A stretch of DNA of 64,000 nucleotides from JAKIVR01 sp035933635 (GTDB lineage Archaea; Thermoplasmatota; Thermoplasmata; Lutacidiplasmatales; UBA184): NCBI GenBank assembly GCA_035933635.1, contig DASYYY010000021.1, positions 124,001 through 188,000 of the forward strand. Reading direction: 5' to 3'. The translations under genes were made by a program, and so were the position numbers. Below, piece after piece: positions 17,531 to 28,552 of this stretch. The notes below the pieces were generated by a model. That model worked only from the letters and a program-made list of their open reading frames with translations, made no database searches and was not told the origin of the DNA. Numbering within the stretch: the stretch's first letter is position 1; each line of letters opens with the position of its first letter.

Positions 17531-18340
17531 ATGTCGGAGTACCGCATCGGGTGCTCGTCCTGGACCTCCCCGGCCTGGAGCGGCCGCTTCTATCCCCCGG
17601 GTCTCGCCGACGGCGATCGCCTCGCGTTCTACGCGAGGTACTTCGACGCCGTCGAGGTCGATTCGAGCTACTACGGCGCCCCCAACCCCTACGTCGTGCG
17701 AGGGTGGGCGCGCAAGACCCCCGAATCGTTCCGGTTCACGCTGAAGATGACGCGCGATCTGCTCGACCCGAAGTCCGAGCCCAAGCCCGAGCAGCTCCAG
17801 CGGTTCGTGGACTCCGCCCAACGGCTCGGCCCGAAGCTGGGAGCCATCCTCCTGCAGTTCCCGCCGTGGTTCCGTCCGGGTCGGAGTTGGGAGGCTGGGA
17901 CGGGGGCGATGCTGGAACGGCTGGTGCGCAACCTCCCCTCCGGCCCCCGATACTCCGTCGAGCTACGGGACGCGGGCTGGTACTCCGAGTCGATGCGGCC
18001 GCAACTGGTGCGCCTGCTCGGCGACCGACAGATCGCCTCGTGCTGGTCGAGCCTGACCTACGTCGACATCCCGCCGCTCCGGACGGCTCCATGGGCCTAC
18101 TTGCGGTTCATCGGCGACCACGAGACGGTCCCGGCGGAGGTCCACGGCGAGATCCGGGTCGACCGGACGAAGGAGACGCGGCAATGGGCCGAGCACCTGC
18201 GGGCGAGCGAGATGGAGAGCGCCTTCGCCTTCTTCAACAACCACTTCGCGGGCTACGCCCCTAGCTCGGCGAATCTCTTCCGCGCGGAGCTCGGGCTGCC
18301 GGAGGTCCGGCTCCCGGTGTCGAGCCGGTTGCCGGAATAG
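17531..18340 (+). CDS. DUF72 (YecE-like) family protein
   Basis: 269 aa. It starts YRIGCSSWTSPAWSGRFYPPGL and continues YARYFDAVEVDSSYYGAPNPYVVRGWARKTPESFRFTLKM, the conserved N-terminal half of DUF72. GAILLQFPPWF, YSVELRDAGWYSE and the C-terminal FAFFNNHFAGYAPSSANLF complete the TIM-barrel family. The biochemical role is unknown. It is probably co-transcribed with the VIT-type transporter. Length is normal for the family. Confidence 0.85.
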   Translation: MSEYRIGCSSWTSPAWSGRFYPPGLADGDRLAFYARYFDAVEVDSSYYGAPNPYVVRGWARKTPESFRFTLKMTRDLLDPKSEPKPEQLQRFVDSAQRLGPKLGAILLQFPPWFRPGRSWEAGTGAMLERLVRNLPSGPRYSVELRDAGWYSESMRPQLVRLLGDRQIASCWSSLTYVDIPPLRTAPWAYLRFIGDHETVPAEVHGEIRVDRTKETRQWAEHLRASEMESAFAFFNNHFAGYAPSSANLFRAELGLPEVRLPVSSRLPE

Positions 18341-18350
18341 AGGCCGCGCC

Positions 18351-19295
18351 CTAGGGCACGACGACCGTCTTGCCCCGCGCCGCCCCGGTGCGGCTTCGGG
18401 CGAGCGCGGCCGGCGCTTCCTTCAGCGGGATCATCGACTCGATCGGGGCCCTCAGTCGGCCCGTGACGACCTCCTCGGCCAATCGCTCGAGCATGCGACG
18501 CTCGGGCTGCATGTCGATGTTGATCCGACGGACCCCCGAGTGGCGCTCCGAGGTAGTGCCCGCCGAGCCGATCGTGCTCGCCGCCGCGCCTTCGGAGCGC
18601 ACGGCCGTCATCAGTTCCTGGAAGGTCACCGGGTCGCTGGCCATGTCCAGCAGACCGTCCAGGCCCGAGGGATGGGCCGCCCGGACGAGCGCCCCCACCG
18701 ATCCGGCCTTGATGTCGATCGTCTCCTGCGCTCCGAGGGAGCGGACGTAGTCGAACTGATCGCGGCGGGTCGCGGCGAACACCACTGCCCCCCGGGCGAT
18801 CGCGAGCTGCACGGCGAAGCTCCCGACCCCGCCGGCAGCGCCGACGACCATGATCGTGTTGCCCGGAGCGATCCGGAGTTGATCGAGCGCGGTGAGCGCG
18901 GTCATGCCGGCCGTCGGCAGCGCAGCCGCCGTCGCCGGCTCGAGACCCGGGGGTATCCGTGCGATCGCCCCATCGGCTTCGGCCGGCGCCCACTGGGCGA
19001 ACGTTCCGCGGCCGTACGGCGGATGGAGAAAGGAGCCGAAGACCGCATCCCCCTCGACGAACTCGTGGACCTGTGCACCCACCCCGTCGACGACACCGGC
19101 GCCGTCGACGCCCACGATGAATGGGAACAGGTGGGGCCCGCGACCGTCGAGGCCCCCATCGATGATCTTCCAATCGAAGGGGTTGAGTCCGGCGGCGCCG
19201 ATCCGCACCACGACTTCCTTGGGTCCTGGTTCGGGTCGAGGCAGCTCCATGACCTCGGGGGTGGAACGGAGTGCTCGGACCGCGACCGCCTGCAT
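18351..19295 (-). CDS. MDR-superfamily zinc-independent oxidoreductase (quinone oxidoreductase-like)
   Basis: 314 aa from ATG at 19293-19295; upstream in-frame sequence is Pro/Gly/Arg-rich and not family-like. MQAVAVRALRSTPEVMELPRPEPG and GAAGLNPFDWKI form the GroES-like domain; the NAD(P)H site is GAAGGVGSFAVQLAIARG. Catalytic zinc Cys/His ligands are absent, and the HxxPF/GVDGAGVV pattern matches quinone oxidoreductase/enoyl-reductase-like members. The substrate is probably a quinone or a reactive enal/enone. It runs tail to tail with the DUF72 gene, 10 bases apart. Confidence 0.75.
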   Translation of the reverse strand: MQAVAVRALRSTPEVMELPRPEPGPKEVVVRIGAAGLNPFDWKIIDGGLDGRGPHLFPFIVGVDGAGVVDGVGAQVHEFVEGDAVFGSFLHPPYGRGTFAQWAPAEADGAIARIPPGLEPATAAALPTAGMTALTALDQLRIAPGNTIMVVGAAGGVGSFAVQLAIARGAVVFAATRRDQFDYVRSLGAQETIDIKAGSVGALVRAAHPSGLDGLLDMASDPVTFQELMTAVRSEGAAASTIGSAGTTSERHSGVRRINIDMQPERRMLERLAEEVVTGRLRAPIESMIPLKEAPAALARSRTGAARGKTVVVP

Positions 19296-19408
19296 GCCGC
19301 GACGACTTCCCCCTGCCACGTAAGTGTGGTGGTCGGCTCGATTGCGAAGGAAAGGTCCTGTCGGACGTCTGGGACGGGCGGGCGGCGGACCGCGGGACGA
19401 ACAGGCGC

Positions 19409-20717
19409 CTACGCCCGGCCCACGGCGGGGGTTCGACCGCGGCCCGGCGATGCCTCCTCGGCCGGGAAGCGGATCGTCGGCTCGATGGCGTGGGCGGCTC
19501 GGGCCGCCGCCGCTCGCGCGGCGTCGACCGATCCGGCGGCCACGAGCGCGACCCCCAGGCGACGGTCCGGGTAGGCCTCGGGCTTGCCGAACAGATGAAC
19601 CCGAACCCCGGGGGCGGCCAGCGCGGTGGCGAAGCCGCCGAATTCCGGCGCCCACCCCGTCCCCGGGGAAAGTATCACATGCGCCGCCGACGGGCGCGCG
19701 GTCTCGGGACCGACGTAGGGGAGACCTAGGACCGCCCGGGCGTGGAGGGCGAATTCACTGTTCGACTGGCTGACGAGCGTGACCAGGCCGGTGTCGTGGG
19801 GTCGGGGGGAGACCTCGCTGAAGAACACCGAGCCGCCGGCGACGAAGCACTCGACGCCGAAGATGCCGACCCCCCCCAGCTCGCCCGTGACCGCCTGTGC
19901 GACCCGGGCGAGGGCGGCTCGCACGTGCGGAGGGAGCCCAGCCGGCTGCCAACTTTCATGATAGAGCGTCCCGGGCCGTTCGTGCCCGATCGGGTCCAGC
20001 ACAGAGGTCGTCACGTCTCCGCCCTCACCGTAGTGGCGGAGCGTGAGCATCGTCACCTCGGCGTCGAAGGCGATGAACTCCTCGATCATCACCCTCGGAT
20101 TCGCCACCCGGCCGTGCTGGCTCGCCGCGGCGTACGCCGCGGCCACTGCCTGGGGCTCACGAACCACGGTCATTCCGTGCCCCGAGCTCGACATGATGGC
20201 CTTGAACACGCACGGGAATCCGATCGCCCGCGCCTGTCGCTCGGCCTCGGGAAGGGAATCTGCGAACTCGAACCGGCTGGTGGGGACCTTCGCGCGCTCC
20301 GCGGCGAGGCGTCGGATCCGTTCCCGGTTCATGGTGACGCGGGTGGCCTCGGCGCCGGGGACGACCGTCCAGCCGTCCGCTTCGAGGCGCACGAGCTCAT
20401 CGGTGGCGATCTGCTCGATCTCGGGGACGATGACGTCCGGCGACTCGCGCCGGACGATCGCCCGGAGCGCGGCGGGATCGGTCATCGGCACGACATGGTG
20501 ACGGTGCGCCACCTGCATCGCGGGGGCCATCGGATAGCGGTCCACGGCGATGACCTCGGCTCCGAGCCGGATCGCCTCGATGGCCACCTCGCGTCCGATC
20601 TCGCCGCTGCCGAGGAGGAGCAGCCGTGGAGCGTCGCCCACCAGCGGCGTTCCCATCCGATCCCGGAGGGGGACGCGCGCGGCTTCGGGGCCGGAAGCCC
20701 CGGCCGAGAACGGACGC

Positions 20718-20725
<8 letters not shown>
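19409..20725 (-). CDS. purT: Formate-dependent phosphoribosylglycinamide formyltransferase (ATP-grasp)
   Basis: 438 aa from a GTG at 20723-20725; an ATG at 20654-20656 starts nearer the conserved block (MGTPLVGDAPRLLLLGSGEIGREVAIEA) and could be the true start. GSGEIGREV is the N-terminal nucleotide-binding motif. VTMNRERIRRLAAE, FKAIMSSSGHG and FSEVSPRPHDTG are PurT ATP-grasp signatures; the last holds Mg2+ ligands. It makes formyl-GAR from GAR, ATP and formate in purine synthesis. The GTG start would overlap the acetyl-CoA synthetase stop by 8 bases, suggesting coupling of the two genes. Confidence 0.92.
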
Positions 20726-22709
<1,984 letters not shown>

Positions 22710-22727
22710 GGTCGCCCCGTGAAGCTC

Positions 22728-25190
22728 TCAGCCCGCTCGCGCGAGCGGCGGCCGGTCCGGGGCCGCCGCCACCGCGGTAGTAGCGGAGGAGGCCCCGTGC
22801 AACTCGAGGAACCTCCGGTCGACCTCCATCCACTCCAATCCCTTGACGATCCCTCGATCGGCCTCGGGGAAGGTGTGGGCGGCGAAGTACGCTCGGACCT
22901 CCGCCGGGCGCGTCGCCCCCAGGCACGGGATGGCGATCTCCATCGTCTTCGACAGCAGCGGAGTTCCGACCAGCAGCCGTTCGACGTCGGGGAGGTGCGC
23001 CCGGAGCCACGCCCACACGAGTCCGGGTTCGCCGTCGCTCGCGGCAAGGCCATTGAGGAACGACCAACTGCGCGAGGCCGGCATGCGTGGGTCGAGCACC
23101 AGATCGAGCGCCCGAGCCACCGAATCCGGACCCCGTACCTGGGCGATCCCTGCGGCCATCATCCGCGCCACCTCCTCACTGGGCGCCGCAAACATCCGAT
23201 CGCGGATCGACTCGAAGGCGACGGGTCCCCCGGTCCGGGCAAAGGCGATCACCGTCGACGAGCGCAGGTCGGGGTTGAGCGAGTCGAACGTCGCGAACCC
23301 GGCCGCGTGCTCGCGAGCGAAAGCCGGATCGGTCAACACGCGCCCGAGGGCCATACGGCCCCGGAGCAGCCCGACGGTCTCGGCTTCCCCCGGTTTGGGA
23401 TCCAGACCGATCGCGTCCAACGCGGTGCGGAAGTAGTGCCCGAACGCGGACTGCAGCCGGGGCACCAGGGCCAGGTGGGGCCCGTAGTCCCCGAGGTCGA
23501 GCCAGACCTCGCCCCCCGTCAGCTGGTCGAGATGCTCGGCGGCCACCGTCAGCAACCGCTCGAACTGCTCGAGGGGGAGATCCCCGGATCGGACGAAGCC
23601 GTGGGCATCGAGTACCAGCGACCAGCGATCGACCGGGTCGAGCTGGCCGTACCCGGCGAGTACCCGATCGTACAGCTCGGGTGAGTACAGCACCCGATAG
23701 AACCCCCGGCGGCCGGGATTGACCAGGATGCGCGGCGATCCCTTGATCGCGACCGCGCCCTCGCGTGCGTCGAGCAGCAGCAATCCCGGCGTGCCATCGA
23801 GCGTGTAGGTCAGCGGGATCGGCCAGAGCTCCTCCGTCCGTTCCCCGGAGATGAGGTACCGGCGCTGGCGGAACCGCAGCTCGCCCCCCTCCTGGCGGAC
23901 CTCCACGACCGGGTGGCCGTAGCTGCGCACCCAGCGCTCCATGATCTGGGTGACGGGCTGGCCGGCGGCCTCCTCCAGGCTCTTCCAGAGGTCCTGCGAC
24001 CGGGCGTTCGCGTAGGAGAACTTCCTCAGGTAGTTCGTCACCCCCCGCCGGAACGGTTCCTCTCCGAGGAACGCCTCGATCATGGACAGTACGGCGGCGC
24101 CCTTGCCGTAGCTGATCTCGTCGGCGATCTGGCCGAGCTCGGTGGGCGCACGTACCTCGACGTCGATCGGATGGGTCGAGCGCAGGACATCGCCGCCGAA
24201 CCCCCAGCGGGGGAACCGAAGCAGGAAGTCGCTCCAGGTGTCGAGCCCGGGGTACAGGGCCGAGTCGAGCTTGGCCTGCATGAACGTCGCGAAGCTCTCG
24301 TTGAGCCAGAAGTCGTTCCACCAGACCATCGTCACCAGGTTGCCGAACCACTGGTGGGCGATCTCGTGGGTGACCGTTTCGCGCACGAGCCGACGGTTCC
24401 GCGAGGTGGTCGTCGGGTCGACGAGGAGCTGGGTCTCGTGGAAGGCGATCGCCCCCCAGTTCTCCATCGCCCCGGCCCAGAAGTCCGGGACCGTGACGAG
24501 ATGGAGCTTGGGCAGCGGATAGGGAATGCCGAAGTAGCGGTCGAACCCCTCGAGGACGCGCACGGCGTGCTCGAGGGCGAACTCCCCGGCCCGCTCGCGC
24601 CCCGGTGGGGTCGCCACCGAGAGCTTCACCCCGCCCGACACCGCCTCGAGGTAGGCGAACGGCCCGACCCCGAGGTACATCACGTAGGTCGACATCTTCG
24701 GCGTCGGGGCGAAGACCACCCGCCGCCGATCACCGAGCGGCTCGGTCGAGGTCGGGGGGGTGTTGAAGATCACCTCGCTGCCCGCCGGGCACGTCACGGT
24801 CACCTCGAAGACCGCCTTGCTGGCGGGGTCGTCGACGCACGGGAAGACCCGCCGCGCACCGCAAGGGTACATCATCGAGGTCACCAGGCTCGAGGTACCG
24901 AACGGGGACCGGTAGAGTCCGATGAGGCCCTTGGTCAGGATCGCGCCGGAGTAGACGACGGTCACCGAGTGGTCCCCCGGTACGACGTCGTCGATCACGA
25001 GCTGCTCGTTCTCCGGATCCGGACGGAATGGGACCGGGCGCCCATCGAGCTCGACGCGCTCGACCTGCAGCTCCTTGGCGTGGAGTCGCACCGTAGAGTC
25101 GGTCCCGGTCAGCTCGATCCGGACCCGCCCCCCGAACCGCTCGCCTCCACCGGCCAGATCCAGGTCGAGGCGGTAGCGGGGAGTTTCCAT
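22728..25190 (-). CDS. M1 family zinc aminopeptidase
   Basis: 820 aa from ATG at 25188-25190; the upstream in-frame extension overlaps the neighbouring gene and is not family-like. The exopeptidase motif GAMENWG and the zinc site HEIAHQWFGNLVTMVWWNDFWLNESFA (HExxH-x18-E) are complete. The N-terminal beta domain (PRYRLDLDL...), catalytic domain and C-terminal ERAP-like helical domain are all there, resembling tricorn-interacting factors F2/F3 of Thermoplasma. It probably trims oligopeptides in the cytoplasm; there is no signal peptide. The acyl-CoA dehydrogenase gene ends 25 bases upstream on the same strand. Confidence 0.92.
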   Translation of the reverse strand: METPRYRLDLDLAGGGERFGGRVRIELTGTDSTVRLHAKELQVERVELDGRPVPFRPDPENEQLVIDDVVPGDHSVTVVYSGAILTKGLIGLYRSPFGTSSLVTSMMYPCGARRVFPCVDDPASKAVFEVTVTCPAGSEVIFNTPPTSTEPLGDRRRVVFAPTPKMSTYVMYLGVGPFAYLEAVSGGVKLSVATPPGRERAGEFALEHAVRVLEGFDRYFGIPYPLPKLHLVTVPDFWAGAMENWGAIAFHETQLLVDPTTTSRNRRLVRETVTHEIAHQWFGNLVTMVWWNDFWLNESFATFMQAKLDSALYPGLDTWSDFLLRFPRWGFGGDVLRSTHPIDVEVRAPTELGQIADEISYGKGAAVLSMIEAFLGEEPFRRGVTNYLRKFSYANARSQDLWKSLEEAAGQPVTQIMERWVRSYGHPVVEVRQEGGELRFRQRRYLISGERTEELWPIPLTYTLDGTPGLLLLDAREGAVAIKGSPRILVNPGRRGFYRVLYSPELYDRVLAGYGQLDPVDRWSLVLDAHGFVRSGDLPLEQFERLLTVAAEHLDQLTGGEVWLDLGDYGPHLALVPRLQSAFGHYFRTALDAIGLDPKPGEAETVGLLRGRMALGRVLTDPAFAREHAAGFATFDSLNPDLRSSTVIAFARTGGPVAFESIRDRMFAAPSEEVARMMAAGIAQVRGPDSVARALDLVLDPRMPASRSWSFLNGLAASDGEPGLVWAWLRAHLPDVERLLVGTPLLSKTMEIAIPCLGATRPAEVRAYFAAHTFPEADRGIVKGLEWMEVDRRFLELHGASSATTAVAAAPDRPPLARAG

Positions 25191-25215
25191 CACCCGGGGG
25201 ACCGCGCGGTCCGCT

Positions 25216-26385
25216 TCAATTCTTCTGACGGGCGGTACGCTCCTTGGGCCAGAGCTCGCGAGCGGCCACGAGGTGCATGACCTCGTCGGTACCGTGGGCG
25301 ACCCGCGCACTGCGGAGGTCACGGAGGCGTTGTGCGAACGGCAGCTCCTCCGAATAGCCGGCCCCGCCGTGGAAGTGCATGGCGTGGTCGACCGCGGTGA
25401 GCGCGGTCTGTCCGCAGTACCACTTCGCGAGGGCGGCGTCGCCTGCTGCTGCCGTCCCCTCGTCGAGCAGGGAGAGCGTTCGTTCCAAGAGACCCCACGC
25501 GGCCACAAGGCGCACGCGGTCCTCGACCAGCGGAAAGCTGACCGCCTCCTGGCTGGAGAGCGGGCGGCCCCCGACCCGACGGTCCGCGACCTGCTGAACG
25601 GTCTCGGCCCATGCGGCCCAGCCGACTCCCAGGTAGACCGCGCCGAGCAGCGCGCGCTCGTGGTCCAACTCGCGTCTGACGTACTCGAGCGCCCGGTCCT
25701 CTGCTCCGATCAACTGTCCTGGGGAGACCGGCACATCGGTGTATCGGACGGTGCCCCGCCGCATCCACCGTTCGCCGAAGTCGGGGAGGGCCCGTCGCTC
25801 GATCCCCGGCGTGGCCTGCGGAACGAGCCAGGCGCTGATCCCGGCAGGCGGCGTACCCGGGGCGGACGCGCGCCCGTACACGATCGCGGAGTCGGCCACG
25901 TCGGCGAACGCCACCTGGGTCTTTTCCCCGGTGAGGAGGTAGTTGTCATCGCGTCGTACCGCCCGAGTCTCGATCGATCCCAGATCCGATCCGGGGCCGG
26001 CTTCGGTTAGCTGGTTGCCCACGATACGCTCGCCTTCGATCAGCGGCGCGAAGTACCGATCGCGCAGCTCGGTGCCCCCGTGGGAGGCGAGCACGCTCGA
26101 AAACTCCGGCTGTAACGACAGCTTCGCCGCGAGCGTGCCACCGCGTAGGGCCAGTTCGAACAGGCCGCGGGCGGCACGGAGCGAGGTCAGACCGCGCCCA
26201 CCCAGTTCGACCGGGATCGTGAGCCCCAGCAGCCGACGGCGCCCGAGTTCCCGGAACAGCTCCCGAGGAAACGTTCCGCTGCGGTCGCTGGCCCGTCCGA
26301 TCGCGAGGAGGTCGGCGGCACGGTCCAGCTCGCCCACCTCCTCCCGGATCGTGTCGGGAGGGACCGGCGGCTCGCGCGGGTTCAT
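25216..26385 (-). CDS. Acyl-CoA dehydrogenase family flavoprotein
   Basis: 389 aa. Motifs in order: PVELGGRGLTSLRAARGLFELAL in the N-terminal helical domain, GNQLTEAGPGSDLGSIETRAVRRDDNYLLTGEKTQVAFADVAD (FAD-binding beta domain), and the C-terminal helical domain with HFHGGAGYSEELPFAQRLRDLRSARVAHGTDEV, which is the family's C-terminal FAD/R-G-T segment. The catalytic base position cannot be assigned safely. It overlaps the class III CoA-transferase gene by 4 bases, so the two probably act on the same acyl-CoA, with the transferase activating an acid and this enzyme desaturating it (inference). Confidence 0.85.
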   Translation of the reverse strand: MNPREPPVPPDTIREEVGELDRAADLLAIGRASDRSGTFPRELFRELGRRRLLGLTIPVELGGRGLTSLRAARGLFELALRGGTLAAKLSLQPEFSSVLASHGGTELRDRYFAPLIEGERIVGNQLTEAGPGSDLGSIETRAVRRDDNYLLTGEKTQVAFADVADSAIVYGRASAPGTPPAGISAWLVPQATPGIERRALPDFGERWMRRGTVRYTDVPVSPGQLIGAEDRALEYVRRELDHERALLGAVYLGVGWAAWAETVQQVADRRVGGRPLSSQEAVSFPLVEDRVRLVAAWGLLERTLSLLDEGTAAAGDAALAKWYCGQTALTAVDHAMHFHGGAGYSEELPFAQRLRDLRSARVAHGTDEVMHLVAARELWPKERTARQKN

Positions 26386-27677
26386 TCCGAGCCCCCGGGC
26401 GACACCCCGGGCGGAGGGTCGGCGCCCGTCACCCCCGACTCGGCCAACCGCCGGATGCGGTCGGGCGGGTAGCCGAGTAGGCTCCCCAAGATGCGCTCAT
26501 TGTCCTGCCCCAACCACGGCGCACCCCTCCACACCCCACCGGGGGTGTCGGTGAATTTGGGGACGATGCCCGCACCCTTCACCGGCCCGACGACCGGGTC
26601 GGTCCACTCGAGAAACAGGCCCCGGGCTCGGTAATGGGGATCCTCGGCGATTCCGGCGATGTCGTAGACTCGGGAGATCGCCAGATCGTGCTCGCGGCCG
26701 ACCCGCTCGAGCTCGGCGACGGTCCTCGCCCCCACGAACCGCTGGATCGCCGGATCGACCTCCTCTCGGTGCTCGGTCCGGTACTGCATCGAATCGGTCG
26801 GGCCGGAGGGGAGCCCGATCAGGTCGCGCAGCTTGGCCCAGGCGGCGGCGGTGGGCGCGGCCACGACGACCCAGCCGTCCTTGGCGGCGAGGACGTCGTA
26901 CGGATGCAGCCGGGCGTGGGCGTTGCCGTGCCGTCGGCGGACCACGCCGCGGGCGAAGAAGTCGAGCGCGAGGTTCTCGAGCATCTGGAAGAACACCTCG
27001 TATTGCGCGACGTCGACGACCTGGCCACGACCGGTGTGCGTTCGCGACACGTGGGCGGCCAGCGCAGCGGTCGCGGCGGCGAGCCCGGTGACGGTGTCGT
27101 TGAGCGCGGTGCCGGCACGCATCGGTGGCGCCGGCTCGGGATCGCCCTGGAGCGCGAGGAACCCGCTGTAGGCCTGGCCGACGAGGTCGAAGGAGGGAGC
27201 GGCGATCCGTTCCGGGTCTCCCCACTGCCCGAACCCCGAGACGTGGACGATCGACAGCTCCGGATTCCTGCGTTGTACTACGGCGTCCGGGAGACCGAGC
27301 TTGCCGTAGGTTCCGGGCCGCGAGGATTCCACCCATATGTCGGAGCACTCCAGCAGGTCGAGGAACACCTCGCGCCCCTCGGGATGGGCGAGGTCGATCC
27401 CGAGCGAGAGCTTGTTGCGACCGTACTGCACCCAGGACTCCGACACGGCGCGCGGCGGAGCCTCGCCCGCGGGGAGCAACGGCGGCAGGGTTCGGGTCGG
27501 GTCGGCGTAGGGCGGACCGAACGGGGGGCCCTCGACATGGATCACCTCCGCACCGAGGTCGCCGAGGTAGGTGGCCGCCCACGGCCCAGCGACATATCGG
27601 CCGGAATCGACGACCCGCACTCCGGCGAGCGGGCCGTATCCCGGCACCAGCGACCCGGCCTCCGGTCGAGGTTGCAT
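26382..27677 (-). CDS. Class III (CaiB/BaiF) CoA-transferase
   Basis: 431 aa. PLAGVRVVDSGRYVAGPWAATYLGDLGAEVIHVE is the family's N-terminal signature. RNKLSLGIDLAHPEGREVFLDLLECSDIWVESSRPGTYGKLGL contains the conserved region; the catalytic Asp would be in a segment such as FDLVGQAYSG. These dimeric interlocked enzymes move CoA from an acyl-CoA to a free acid through an Asp-CoA thioester. First gene of a minus-strand pair with the acyl-CoA dehydrogenase. A CTAAAG TATA box 25 bases before the ATG fits a leaderless transcript sharing the 27.7-kb control region with the chorismate operon. Confidence 0.88.
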   Translation of the reverse strand: MQPRPEAGSLVPGYGPLAGVRVVDSGRYVAGPWAATYLGDLGAEVIHVEGPPFGPPYADPTRTLPPLLPAGEAPPRAVSESWVQYGRNKLSLGIDLAHPEGREVFLDLLECSDIWVESSRPGTYGKLGLPDAVVQRRNPELSIVHVSGFGQWGDPERIAAPSFDLVGQAYSGFLALQGDPEPAPPMRAGTALNDTVTGLAAATAALAAHVSRTHTGRGQVVDVAQYEVFFQMLENLALDFFARGVVRRRHGNAHARLHPYDVLAAKDGWVVVAAPTAAAWAKLRDLIGLPSGPTDSMQYRTEHREEVDPAIQRFVGARTVAELERVGREHDLAISRVYDIAGIAEDPHYRARGLFLEWTDPVVGPVKGAGIVPKFTDTPGGVWRGAPWLGQDNERILGSLLGYPPDRIRRLAESGVTGADPPPGVSPGGSE

Positions 27678-27699
27678 GCGCGGTTTTCGTTCGCCGGAA

Positions 27700-27745
27700 C
27701 TTTAGCGCGCGAGGTTCAGTGGGGAACCTCGCGCCCCAAATATCG
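27700..27745. promoter_or_regulatory. Bidirectional promoter with 11-bp-arm inverted repeat (27707-27734)
   Basis: GCGCGAGGTTC (27707-27717) and GAACCTCGCGC (27724-27734) are perfect inverted 11-bp arms with a 6-base spacer. The repeat lies exactly between two TATA boxes: CTAAAG (27700-27705 leftward, 25 bases before the CoA-transferase ATG) and AAATATCG (27738-27745, about 28 bases before the ATG at 27770). A protein bound here could block both promoters. As RNA it would be only partly inside either leaderless transcript, so a DNA operator fits better than a riboswitch or terminator (inference). Confidence 0.65.
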
Positions 27746-27769
27746 AGCCCCGCACCTCGGTTTCCCGAG

Positions 27770-28498
27770 ATGTCCGATCCCCCTTGGGTCCAGTACGAAG
27801 GCTCCCGGTTCCGCGATGAGCTCTCCCGTTACAAGATGACGCATCACCCGTTCCGCACCCATCCGTTCTTCGCGCGGATCGAGCGCGGCGAGGTCCCTAA
27901 GGAGCTCCTGCACCGTTGGGTCGCCCAGTTCTATCCGTGGTTGGCGTGCGTCCCGTTGGCGATGGCGGAACGGTTCAGCCGCTGCTCGTGGGAGCCCACC
28001 TACGATCCGTACCGGCGCATGATCCTCGACCAGCTGGTCGAGGAGGCGGGCGATCCCAAGGGCAAGGAACCCGGCCATCCCGAGCTCTGGTTACGGTTCT
28101 GCGAAGGGCTTGGGCTCCCGCGAGCCCAGGTCCAGGCGACCCCGTTACTGCCCAGTACGATGGTCGCCATCGACGACTTCCTTTACCTCAACCGGGAGGT
28201 GCCGTTCTACGTCTCGGCCGGAGGCTCGTCGGAGCCGCCGAACGTCGAGCTTTGCGCGCGCCTGCTGCCCGCGTTCCGCACCCACTACAAGGTCGACGAG
28301 CCCGCCCTGACCTACTACACCTTGCACGTGACGGCCGACGAGGACCACAGCCGCTGGGTCAACCAGATGGTGGCCGACTTCGCCAACACGCCCGAGGTCC
28401 GCCGGGAGATGTGGAACGCGATGCTCCGCGGGTTCGGGCTCCACCGCCTGCTCATCGACGGGGCGGTGGGTCCGAACGGCGACGGCGCCTCGAACTGA
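27770..28498 (+). CDS. Haem-oxygenase-like diiron (HDO/TenA/PqqC/CADD-type) protein
   Basis: 242 aa from ATG at 27770. The helical fold and the ligand pattern match the HDO superfamily: LVEEAG (Glu), GHPELW (His) and LHVTADEDH (H-x3-D-x2-H), with a further Glu in SSEPPNVE as possible ligand. THHPFRTHPFFARIERGEVPKELLHRWVAQFYPWL is the usual N-terminal segment. Known members oxidise small molecules or, in the case of chlamydial CADD, sacrifice a Tyr to make p-aminobenzoate. It heads the chorismate operon, 54 bases before aroA', so a role in a chorismate- or aromatic-derived cofactor is plausible but unproven. Confidence 0.72.
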   Translation: MSDPPWVQYEGSRFRDELSRYKMTHHPFRTHPFFARIERGEVPKELLHRWVAQFYPWLACVPLAMAERFSRCSWEPTYDPYRRMILDQLVEEAGDPKGKEPGHPELWLRFCEGLGLPRAQVQATPLLPSTMVAIDDFLYLNREVPFYVSAGGSSEPPNVELCARLLPAFRTHYKVDEPALTYYTLHVTADEDHSRWVNQMVADFANTPEVRREMWNAMLRGFGLHRLLIDGAVGPNGDGASN

Positions 28499-28552
28499 GG
28501 ACCGGCGTTCGTCCCGTATCGCGGTCAGAGTTCATCCCCGGAGCGGAGATCG

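Noticed and set aside
22728..25508. 926-codon version of the M1 aminopeptidase
   Set aside because: The extra N-terminal part is Arg/Ser-rich and overlaps the acyl-CoA dehydrogenase gene; the family sequence starts at ATG 25190.
27707..27734. Strong inverted repeat as a transcription terminator
   Set aside because: It lies between two divergent starts, not after a gene end, and has no T-run.
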